DNA of 43,132 nucleotides from Bdellovibrionales bacterium RIFOXYD1_FULL_55_31 (GTDB lineage Bacteria; Bdellovibrionota; UBA1018). The position numbers and the translations under genes were made by a program. Positions 37,987 to 43,132 of this stretch are shown piece after piece. Below the pieces are notes generated by a model. It was not told the DNA's origin and did no database searches. It saw nothing but the letters and a program-made list of their open reading frames with translations. The stretch lies in the NCBI GenBank assembly GCA_001770175.1, contig MEQK01000076.1:5836-48967 (forward strand), read 5' to 3'. Every line of letters begins with the position of its first letter. The stretch's first letter is position 1.

Positions 37987-38205
37987 TCACTCTTTAATTA
38001 AGTCACGAACTTTCATTTTCAGGACTGTGGCCCAACGAGAAAGCGTTGAGAGCTTGGGATCATAACTCGTCTTGAAATAGCGAAAGACGTTCTCGTATTT
38101 TAGGCCGATCATTTTGGCGAACTGTCGCTTCGAAAGCTGCTTTTTCTTGAGTATTTCGCCGAGGATGTGTTTTGCCACGCTTTCAGGGTATTGGGAGCCC
38201 GTCAA
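37987..38205 (-). CDS. Small XRE-type HTH protein
   Basis: 72 residues. ILKKKQLSKRQFAKMIGLKYENVFRYFKTSYDPKLSTLSRWATVLKMKVRDLI is a Cro/C1-type HTH with a short tail. It lies downstream of the CI-like gene on the same strand, separated by the 325-base non-coding stretch. Possibly a second repressor or activator of the lipoprotein/NYN block. Confidence 0.65.
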   Translation of the reverse strand: MTGSQYPESVAKHILGEILKKKQLSKRQFAKMIGLKYENVFRYFKTSYDPKLSTLSRWATVLKMKVRDLIKE

Positions 38206-38530
38206 ATCTGTAAGGCTCTCAAAAATGAGAGGGTAGCGGAAATCTCAAAGTTTCTGGTAAGAAGATCAAGACCGTGTTGCGGTGAGTTAAGTAATCTTGC
38301 CTGGAATAATTCGTATTAGACTAGTAAAAAAGGAATAGCCGGCAGTCCGAGGAAGGTGCAGCACACACCAACCCCGAACTGGTAGGGCAAACCGAAACAC
38401 GACTTCGGAGTCCACTACAGCAATAAGCTTTACGCTTGTGGAGGGTTCCTTGTCTATTAATTCGGATCAGTCCCAGGATCAGCAAATTCGAGAAGAGCTT
38501 GAAAAAATCACGGTCGAGCTTCAGTCGGGG
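38206..38530 (+). ncRNA. Candidate structured RNA between two regulators
   Basis: 325 bases with no convincing gene. On the rightward strand several helices can be drawn: CTCTC/GAGAG near 38215, GGTG/CACC near 38353-38370, CCGAA/TTCGG bracketing CTGGTAGGGCAAACCGAAAC (38374-38408), GACTTCGGAGTC and AAGC/GCTT. The 3' side ends in GTCGGG-loop-CCCGAC (38524-38540) followed by TTCTTGCTCTTTTCT, which resembles an intrinsic terminator and overlaps the 3' end of the repressor gene. An antisense RNA to the repressor is one reading. Confidence 0.35.
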
Positions 38531-38555
38531 TTAACCCGACTTCTTGCTCTTTTCT
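38524..38555 (+). terminator. Hairpin with T-rich tail overlapping the repressor stop
   Basis: GTCGGG and CCCGAC with loop GTTAA, then a T-rich stretch on the + strand. The leftward repressor stop codon TAA lies in the loop. It would end a rightward transcript from 38.3 kb. Confidence 0.45.
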
Positions 38556-38989
38556 CCCGTTTCCGCCTTGTCCCTCGACAGAGGGTCGGCGGTAATCCTC
38601 ATCAAACCCAGGTGTCGCGCACGCTCATCCTTATCCAGGGCGGAAAAAACTCGAAGTAATTCTTTTTCTTCTTCGTTGATGCTCGTGTGTTCTGATTGCT
38701 TGGCCGCCTTTAACGCGGTTGTTATGCGCGCGAGAATTTCGTCATCAGTCGGTTCTTTCGTAATGACCTCTGGGATCGGACCTTCGCTGATGAGGCTCGC
38801 GGCAGGGACTCCGAAAAATCGCGCGATTTGGTCCAGTGCGTCGAGTCCGGGAATGTTCTCGCCGTCTAGCCAATTTCGAACTTGGGCCGGATAAAATCCC
38901 GCCTCTCGCGCGAAGCGCGTCGGGTTGCTGTTGGTATTTGCAATTAACTCAGCGAGTTTATGTCTAAAAATATCGGAGGACTTACGCAA
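38531..38989 (-). CDS. CI-like repressor
   Basis: 152 residues, TTG start at 38989 with GGAG seven bases before it. N-terminal HTH at about 8-60 (FRHKLAELIANTNSNPTRFAREAGFYPAQVRNWLDGENIPGLDALDQIARFFGV). The remainder is charged, linker-like, lacking an S24 peptidase domain (no Ser-Lys motif), so it is shorter than lambda CI and probably not RecA-cleaved. Divergent from the Cro-like gene. Main maintenance repressor candidate. Confidence 0.8.
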   Translation of the reverse strand: MRKSSDIFRHKLAELIANTNSNPTRFAREAGFYPAQVRNWLDGENIPGLDALDQIARFFGVPAASLISEGPIPEVITKEPTDDEILARITTALKAAKQSEHTSINEEEKELLRVFSALDKDERARHLGLMRITADPLSRDKAETGEKSKKSG

Positions 38990-39060
38990 GGTTAAGCTCC
39001 GATCCCACAGAATAAAAAATTATATTGCAGAATGATATAAAACTTTGTACAAATTGAATT
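38990..39060. promoter_or_regulatory. Divergent repressor/cro operator-promoter region
   Basis: AT-rich spacer between the CI-like and Cro-like genes. It contains TATAAT on the leftward strand (39019-39024), TATAAA on the rightward strand (39036-39041), and a perfect palindrome TTTGTACAAA at 39044-39053 between the rightward -10 and the cro start. Good -35 boxes are not obvious. Confidence 0.55.
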
Positions 39061-39270
39061 ATGAGCGGACGACAAATCAGAGGAGAAATGGACGATCTTG
39101 GGGTGACGGCTGAACAGATTGCTGTTTCGGCCGGTTGCTGTACAAGCACGGTCTATAAACTCCTTCGTGATGACCCAAAAGTAAAAGGGTCCATCCGAGC
39201 AAAAGTTAAACGGGCCCTCGACAAGCTGCGAGCCGAGCTGAAGCCGGAACGACAGCTCGCCGCAGGGTAA
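39061..39270 (+). CDS. Cro-like HTH protein
   Basis: 69 residues. MDDLGVTAEQIAVSAGCCTSTVYKLLRDDPKVKGSIRAKVKRALDKL is a helix-turn-helix of the XRE/LacI look with a basic tail. First gene rightward from the operator region and divergent from the repressor, the standard cro position. Heads the operon that ends with integrase. Confidence 0.65.
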   Translation: MSGRQIRGEMDDLGVTAEQIAVSAGCCTSTVYKLLRDDPKVKGSIRAKVKRALDKLRAELKPERQLAAG

Positions 39271-39326
39271 AACGTAGCAGAAATAATAAGATTCTGCAAG
39301 GCGTCATAAGGCGCAGGGAGATCCTT

Positions 39327-39668
39327 GTGTTTAAAAACAGCGAGTTATCGGAAACGGCCGGAGCGGCCCGGGTCGAAATTGTGAAAAGTCCTGGCAAAAC
39401 AGAGCCGAGTGCTGGCACGCCGGCGGATCTCCGGGGCGCCATCGAAAACGGCCTGAGAGCATACTCGGATGACCTCGGTTGTGGATGCAAGGAATGCGAG
39501 ATCTTGATCGACACTATTTTGAGACACATCAACGATCGGATCCGAAACTCATTGTGCAAATTTAGTTTGAGCGCATCGCCGATCGAAGCCGACATCGCGA
39601 TGGAGATCTGCTCGGAGCTGGTCGGCGAACAGTCCTGCTTGGCCCCGAAGGAGTTGAAACATGCCTAG
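39327..39668 (+). CDS. Hypothetical early protein
   Basis: 113 residues from GTG 39327 (GGGAGATCCTT upstream). A low-complexity start (SAGTPADLRGAIENGL) precedes CGCKECEILIDTILRHINDRIRNSLCKF, a possible Cys pair and helix. Not recognised. It overlaps the next gene by eight bases. Confidence 0.45.
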   Translation: MFKNSELSETAGAARVEIVKSPGKTEPSAGTPADLRGAIENGLRAYSDDLGCGCKECEILIDTILRHINDRIRNSLCKFSLSASPIEADIAMEICSELVGEQSCLAPKELKHA

Positions 39669-40032
39669 CCGTTCCTGTGATTACTGCGGAAGAGCGCTGA
39701 AAAAGAACGCGTTTAAAGTTCGCAAAGAGGAGTTCTGTAACGAGCGCTGTGCGACGGATTTCGCGCGGAAAAAGGATCTGAATGCAGATCAGGAAATCGA
39801 CTCGGTGTTCTTGCACCTGGTTCCTGTGCTTACTCCCGAAATTGGGAAACGAATCCGGATTCGTCGAAAGGAGCTGAGAATCACGCAGCAGGTTATGGCC
39901 GACTCGCTTGGGGTTTCTCAAAGCGCGATTTCGAAAATCGAACGCGGCAAATGCGGCATATACACGGCCCCGATGGCACGATTCGCCATGACTCTCCAGA
40001 CCACGCCAAGAGCGCTTTTGCTCGGAGCATAG
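39661..40032 (+). CDS. Zinc-finger plus XRE HTH regulator
   Basis: 123 residues. A Cys2-Cys2 knuckle (CDYCGRALKKNAFKVRKEEFCNERCATDFARKK, about 6-38) is followed by a Cro/C1-type HTH (GKRIRIRRKELRITQQVMADSLGVSQSAISKIERGKCGIYTAPMARFAMTL, about 61-110). This two-domain form is typical of phage antirepressor-type or early regulators. Third HTH in this block after CI and Cro. Confidence 0.7.
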   Translation: MPSRSCDYCGRALKKNAFKVRKEEFCNERCATDFARKKDLNADQEIDSVFLHLVPVLTPEIGKRIRIRRKELRITQQVMADSLGVSQSAISKIERGKCGIYTAPMARFAMTLQTTPRALLLGA

Positions 40033-40035
40033 ACG

Positions 40036-40173
40036 ATGGAACTGACACTGATCTTTGTTGCTGGCATGACGATCGTGACGATCGCGCTCGTTATGGGCGC
40101 GGGAGGGGGAAGAGATGCGAGTGAAATACGACCCGATGACCGGAGACCGGTTGTGTGGATCTGCCAAATTTGA
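40036..40173 (+). CDS. 45-residue membrane protein (not in ORF track)
   Basis: ATG 40036 starts right after the HTH gene. MELTLIFVAGMTIVTIALVMG forms one membrane helix, then a Gly-rich turn and a basic/acidic tail. It overlaps the following gene by about 59 bases, so one of the two starts may be wrong. Low certainty. Confidence 0.35.
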   Translation: MELTLIFVAGMTIVTIALVMGAGGGRDASEIRPDDRRPVVWICQI

Positions 40174-40588
40174 CCTTGTTCACTGTTCGGTGCGCGGGAT
40201 TAGCAATATGGACGGTGCACCAGAGGTGGGAGTTCCATATCCGGTCATCCAGCGCAAAGATGAAGTGGGCGACGAGCTAGTTTGTGATGACTGCGCCAAG
40301 GCCGAGGACTGCAAATATCTTCCTGACTGGGATGAGACTCAATTTTTGGTGCTGGTCCCAGAACACTTACAGAACGGGCTTAGGGGGTATTTTGTACACG
40401 GGCATATCCCGGGAGATTTTCTTACATCCGTTCTCGAAAACGATTTGCTCGAAGCCGTAACAAGAGCCGACGAAGACAGCTTTTCCGGCCTAAGAGGCCT
40501 TGTCATCTTTCTTTGGAATTACACGCCTAGTTCGGCATGGGGCTCTCGCGAGAACGTCGGGCAGTGGGTTGAGGAACGAAAGGAATGA
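40115..40588 (+). CDS. Conserved small phage protein
   Basis: 157 residues. The first half has Cys pairs (RLCGSAKFDLVHC, CDDCAKAEDC). The second half VPEHLQNGLRGYFVHGHIPGDFLTSVLENDLLEAVTRADEDSFSGLRGLVIFLWNYTPSSAWGS belongs to a family of phage and plasmid proteins I recognise but cannot name; its function is not established. ATG 40115 with GGGAGGGGGAAGAG upstream. Confidence 0.65.
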   Translation: MRVKYDPMTGDRLCGSAKFDLVHCSVRGISNMDGAPEVGVPYPVIQRKDEVGDELVCDDCAKAEDCKYLPDWDETQFLVLVPEHLQNGLRGYFVHGHIPGDFLTSVLENDLLEAVTRADEDSFSGLRGLVIFLWNYTPSSAWGSRENVGQWVEERKE

Positions 40589-40589
40589 G

Positions 40590-40717
40590 TTTGTCTCGTG
40601 CTCCGCTAATGGAAACGTCGGTTCGATTCCGACTGCGCCACGCGACAATGGGTTGGGTAGCTTAAAGTAAAGCGTCCATGAATATGGAGGTTCCGGCGTA
40701 ACGACCCGGCCCAGCCA
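40590..40717 (+). ncRNA. tRNA-like structured element(s)
   Basis: The 147-base gap holds two tRNA-like pieces. First, GTCGGTTCGATTCCGAC (about 40617-40633) is a textbook T-arm followed by TGCGCCA, but no complete cloverleaf fits upstream. Second, 40651-40717 has a 7-bp acceptor-like helix (GGTTGGG with CCCAGCC, then A), a D-arm-like GCTT/AAGC hairpin, a TCCAT/ATGGA hairpin and a CCGG/CCGG hairpin. Loops lack tRNA consensus (no D-loop GG, no TTCGA). It may be a mimic or remnant rather than a working tRNA. Confidence 0.45.
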
Positions 40718-40735
40718 AATTTTGAGAGGTGAGAG

Positions 40736-41095
40736 ATGAGTGAAAAAACTACCGAGTTCTCCTCCTGGGCGATCGTTGAACTGCTTGGCCATGTCCGGAT
40801 GGCTGGAATGGTGAGCGAAGAAGAGCGATTCGGGTGCAAGATGGGGCGAATCGATATCCCGACCGATGATGGAAAGTTCGCAACGCAGTACTTCGGTGGC
40901 GGCTCCGTTTACCGTCTGACACCTACATCCGAAGAAGCGGCTCGCGCGGTTGCAAAAAGGAACGTTCCGCAGCCGGTTCATCAATGGGAATTGCCAGCGC
41001 CACCCAGTGGGCCTGTCGCCCCTAGCGAATTTTCGCAAAGTCGCGCGCGGCAGGATATCGAGCGCGACGAATCTGAGGACGATTTGATTTTTTAA
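40736..41095 (+). CDS. Conserved phage protein
   Basis: 119 residues. WAIVELLGHVRMAGMVSEEERFGCKMGRIDIPTDDGKFATQYFGGGSVYRLTPTSEEAARAVAKR matches a small phage family that I know only as hypothetical (sometimes named acetyltransferase without evidence). ATG 40736 follows GAGAGGTGAGAG. Directly precedes xis/int. Confidence 0.6.
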   Translation: MSEKTTEFSSWAIVELLGHVRMAGMVSEEERFGCKMGRIDIPTDDGKFATQYFGGGSVYRLTPTSEEAARAVAKRNVPQPVHQWELPAPPSGPVAPSEFSQSRARQDIERDESEDDLIF

Positions 41096-41119
41096 GGCCC
41101 ATTTGGGCTTGGGGGAGTG

Positions 41120-41329
41120 ATGGAGAGAGACAAACTTTTGAACGAATTCGAAGCCGCTGAGCTGCTCGGGCTGACTGTTTCATCGTTGAGGACGCGCCGG
41201 GCCAGGCCGGGGCCGAATCCGATTCCGTACAAGAAGATCGGGCGTTCGGTTCGGTACTCAGAAAACGAGCTGAAGAGATATCTTGAGCAGAACTCTTACG
41301 ATTACGCGGGGGCCAAGCGAATCGCATGA
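41120..41329 (+). CDS. xis: Excisionase-like MerR/HTH17 protein
   Basis: 69 residues from ATG 41120 (GTG 41117 also possible) with GGGGGAG adjacent. A winged HTH: LLNEFEAAELLGLTVSSLRTRRARPGPNPIPYKKIGRSVRYSENELKRYLEQN. This is the classic excisionase/HTH_17 form. It overlaps the integrase start by ATGA. Probably directs integrase toward excision. Confidence 0.75.
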   Translation: MERDKLLNEFEAAELLGLTVSSLRTRRARPGPNPIPYKKIGRSVRYSENELKRYLEQNSYDYAGAKRIA

Positions 41330-42447
41330 GGAAAAACCGTTCCAAGTACGCATCAAAGAATTATCCCAATCTGTACCGGTATCCAGACAGTCCGTTCTGG
41401 GTGTTCCGGAAATTCTCACACGAGAAGAAGGATGAGTTCAAGCAGTCCACCGGTGAAGCCAAGAACGAGGCCAAGGCCTACCGGATCGGGCTGGATGCGT
41501 ACAACGAGTGGCTCGGGCATTCGGGGGCTGGAAGTAAAACGATCACGATCAGAGATCTTGGGCTTCAGATCCTTGAATCGAAGGAATCGAAGAAGGCGAA
41601 CACAAAGAGGACCGTAAGGAATCAAATCAAAAATCACGTGATTCCGGCCTTTGGTTACCTTCAGCCAAATCAGATGAACTCGCTCCGCTGGGATAGGTAC
41701 GACGCCCAGGAGCGCGTTCGTAAGCGCATCTCGAAAAAAGGGAAGGAGCTCCCGCCCCGGACAAAGCTATTCAATACCCGAAAAGCGCTTATGGAGATAC
41801 TCAACCGGGCCGAGGAGCTTGGTTATATCCGGCGCGTTCCAGAACTGAAAAACCACGACCCGGCTCCTGAGCCCCCCCGCTACCTGGAACGAAAACAGAT
41901 TCGGATGATACTCAAGAACATGGTCCCCGGGAACGTAAAGAAGGTCGAGGGACGCGAGCTGGAGCTTTTTGAGCGGGTCGCATCGACCAAGCTCCTGGCA
42001 TTCATTATGTGGAAGCAGGGGGCCCGGCCTAACGAGGTTCTGCAATACCGGTTCTCGATGATCAATTGGAACGAAGGACCGCATGGGTCGATCCACATTC
42101 CGGCCATCATTACGAAGACCGGCAGGCCGCGTACGATTCCACTCAATTCTCGAGTGAGCCGGGTTCTTAAGTGGGTCCAGCAACGCGTTACCTCCGATCT
42201 CATTTTCCCGTCCATCAAAGACCCGGAGAAGGCCCAGGCCGCATACGATACGGCATGGAACAGTGCTTGCCGGAGGGCCGGGGTAGAGGCGACCATCTAC
42301 AACCTGAGGGACACCTACATCACGGACGCATTGAACCGTGGAATCAGCAGCAGCTTTATTGCCAAGTACGTCGACAACTCTGCCGCGATGATCGACAAGC
42401 GCTACGCGGTCGCCGAAAAATCGATTATGGAAAGGCTTGCCGGATGA
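41326..42447 (+). CDS. int: Tyrosine integrase
   Basis: 373 residues. N-terminal arm-binding-like region (NYPNLYRYPDSPFWVFRKFSHEKKDEFKQSTGE), SAM-like core (KTITIRDLGLQILESKE ... WDRYDAQERVRKRI), and catalytic domain from about 190. The box I Arg is in GARPNEV and a Lys in ITKTGRPRTIPL. Box II reads YNLRDTY and then DNSAAMIDKRYA with Tyr360. The usual His residues are therefore replaced by Tyr and Asn, a divergent active site. It inserts the phage at the tRNA-Arg 3' end. Confidence 0.9.
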   Translation: MRKNRSKYASKNYPNLYRYPDSPFWVFRKFSHEKKDEFKQSTGEAKNEAKAYRIGLDAYNEWLGHSGAGSKTITIRDLGLQILESKESKKANTKRTVRNQIKNHVIPAFGYLQPNQMNSLRWDRYDAQERVRKRISKKGKELPPRTKLFNTRKALMEILNRAEELGYIRRVPELKNHDPAPEPPRYLERKQIRMILKNMVPGNVKKVEGRELELFERVASTKLLAFIMWKQGARPNEVLQYRFSMINWNEGPHGSIHIPAIITKTGRPRTIPLNSRVSRVLKWVQQRVTSDLIFPSIKDPEKAQAAYDTAWNSACRRAGVEATIYNLRDTYITDALNRGISSSFIAKYVDNSAAMIDKRYAVAEKSIMERLAG

Positions 42448-42467
42448 ATATGGGGGGGGTCCAAAAA

Positions 42468-42487
42468 ATTCGGCGAAAATTCGGCGA
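42468..42487 (+). promoter_or_regulatory. Putative arm-type integrase site, right
   Basis: Perfect copy of the 20-mer at 104-123, about 20 bases after the integrase stop and about 50 bases before the tRNA half. Confidence 0.55.
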
Positions 42488-42535
42488 GCTGCGCTGCAAC
42501 ACGAGACACGTGATCGAAGAAACGACCACACATGT

Positions 42536-42585
42536 GATGCCTTCTAAGCATCAGGTCGGGTGTTCGAGCCACCCCGGAGTCGCCA
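42536..42585 (+). tRNA. 3' half of tRNA-Arg(TCT) at attR
   Basis: Anticodon stem GATGC/GCATC around loop CTTCTAA (anticodon TCT), then variable AGGTC, T-arm GGGTG-TTCGAGC-CACCC, acceptor CGGAGTC, G and CCA. The partner 5' acceptor GACTCCG and D-arm are absent upstream, so this is the displaced host 3' end. The rebuilt intact gene should sit just left of the window. Confidence 0.9.
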
Positions 42586-42588
42586 CTA

Positions 42589-42694
42589 AAAAACGCAATC
42601 ATTTCTTATCGTTTGCCCACAAAATAGGCTCTCTTAGCACATGCGGCACAGGTGCGGTTTTATGCGTTCTTGTGTGCGAGAATGCACCTTTATT
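42589..42694 (+). repeat. attR-side direct repeat (copy of window start)
   Basis: Gapless match to 1-105 at about 88% identity, beginning right after the tRNA-Arg tail. It marks the host side of the integration site. Confidence 0.85.
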
Positions 42695-43007
42695 CCAAAT
42701 TCGATTCCTGACTGGCCGACTGTCTACATTGTCTGAAACAGCTTCTTTTGGATGTGTCAAAAACGCCTTCCTGAGTCGACAAATTATAAACAAGCCAAAT
42801 TGTTTATTTATTCCAGTTAAGCCCAACTTTTAAGGGCGTTAAAGTCAAAACCAAGATCGGAGCTTTGCGCGAACTACAATATTTGACTGTGTTAATCAAA
42901 TATAACAAAATTATAATATGCGCATAGCTGCACGTATGACTGTCGCAATATCCCCGAGACAGAGTTCTCAATATCTGCGATTCGTTCGATGTTCGAAGAG
43001 GCCCCAA
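42695..43007. other. Host intergenic DNA
   Basis: About 310 AT-richer bases, no gene seen. TTGACT (42883-42888) and TATAAT (42912-42917) occur upstream of the host lipoprotein, but their spacing of 23 is too long for a standard promoter pair, so I make no firm promoter call. Confidence 0.6.
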
Positions 43008-43132
43008 ATGACTAGAGTTCCTTGCGTCATACAGATTGGGCGAACCGGGCTTGTAGCGTTGAGTGTTGCCGTCTTGATGGCGGCCTGTAGCCCGAAGATC
43101 ATCGCGCCCAAGTACTACACCGATGCCGTCGT
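43008..43132 (+). CDS. Host lipoprotein, truncated at window end
   Basis: 41 codons plus two bases of a gene starting at ATG 43008. MTRVPCVIQIGRTGLVALSVAVLMAACSPKIIAPKYYTD has a basic n-region, hydrophobic core and lipobox LMAAC. Composition and position (beyond attR) mark it as chromosomal. The mature part is cut off, so no function can be assigned. Confidence 0.75.
   Translation, partial: MTRVPCVIQIGRTGLVALSVAVLMAACSPKIIAPKYYTDAV

Larger units (their letters stand above)
1..42588. mobile_element. Complete-looking siphovirus prophage in a tRNA-Arg gene
   Basis: All expected modules are present and open: early and DNA metabolism, packaging and head, tail, lysis, leftward repressor block, and rightward cro-xis-int. 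The right boundary carries the 3' half of a tRNA-Arg followed by about 100 bp of flank. That flank is repeated with roughly 88% identity at base 1 onward. This is the pattern left when a phage integrates into a tRNA 3' end and rebuilds the tRNA at the other side, which must lie just left of base 1. Lambda-like head proteins plus a tape measure and G/GT chaperone indicate a long non-contractile tail. No core module is visibly broken, so the prophage could be inducible (inference). Confidence 0.96.

Noticed and set aside
38374-38400. Hammerhead ribozyme-like core
   Set aside because: CTGGTAG differs from CTGATGA at key positions and flanking stems do not match.
38438-38659. 73-residue rightward ORF overlapping the repressor 3' end
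   Set aside because: First 30 codons look plausible, but the frame runs through the hairpin and antisense to the repressor; kept only as part of the ncRNA candidate.
40490-41038. 182-residue leftward ORF over the tRNA-like gap
   Set aside because: Antisense to two coupled genes and the structured gap; typical tRNA-antisense style peptide.
41767-42531. 254-residue leftward ORF
   Set aside because: Shadow of the integrase gene.
42171-42833. 220-residue rightward ORF across attR
   Set aside because: Runs from within int through the tRNA half and att repeat; out of frame with int and composition not protein-like.
1-43132. CRISPR array or insertion sequence
   Set aside because: No regularly spaced repeats and no transposase-like ORF or terminal repeats seen.

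Overview
The window is almost entirely one integrated temperate phage (about 1-42588), followed by roughly 550 bases of host DNA. The host looks Gram-negative: the phage encodes small lipoproteins with lipoboxes, Sec-type signal peptides and spanin-like proteins, and the host gene at the right edge is also a lipoprotein. Base composition is moderately GC-rich. I cannot place the lineage. The C-terminal-domain-like relatives of sigma-54 activators and the tail-fibre style fit deltaproteobacterial or Bdellovibrio-like hosts, but that is a guess. The head and packaging genes are lambda-like (gpA-type terminase, gpW, lambda-family portal). The tail is long and non-contractile (tape measure plus a frameshifted G/GT-type chaperone), so this is a siphovirus.

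Layout: attL flank (1-105). Rightward early operon (252-12622), mostly short genes overlapping by ATGA: Fis-type HTH orphans, a J-domain protein, zinc-binding and HNH proteins, an N4-cytosine/N6-adenine type methyltransferase, a C5-cytosine methyltransferase with a second conserved ORF inside it, a replication-initiator-like protein, a RusA resolvase, a sigma-70-like factor, a PHP phosphoesterase and, from its own promoter, a DUF4160/RHH pair. A leftward XRE regulator (12720-12950) sits divergently against the first structural operon. Head and packaging run 13169-21534 and tail 21531-32863, with a leftward RHH moron at 22898-23101. Lysis genes lie at 32878-35365. A leftward lysogeny block (36100-38989) holds a LabA-like NYN protein, two lipoproteins, a small HTH and the CI-like repressor. 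A rightward cro-to-integrase block (39061-42447) is followed by attR with a tRNA-Arg(TCT) 3' half.

How it fits together: the repressor and a cro-like gene face each other across an AT-rich operator. The cro operon ends in xis and int at the attachment site. On the excised circle it reads straight into the Fis-HTH/DNA-metabolism operon, so integration splits the early operon. A 33-bp sequence is perfectly duplicated before the head-connector operon and the lysis operon, and a third diverged copy precedes the tail chaperone. These are candidate late promoters, and the encoded sigma-like factor is the obvious candidate to read them.

The most unusual points are: the dual-coded methyltransferase gene; the three-copy late motif with a phage sigma factor; four Fis-type HTH orphans; three tandem collar-fibre paralogues sharing an N-terminal motif with a fourth gene; an in-frame internal start inside the protease-capsid fusion; a 15-mer shared by both att arms and the replication gene; and two non-coding structured regions (38.2-38.55 kb and 40.59-40.72 kb).
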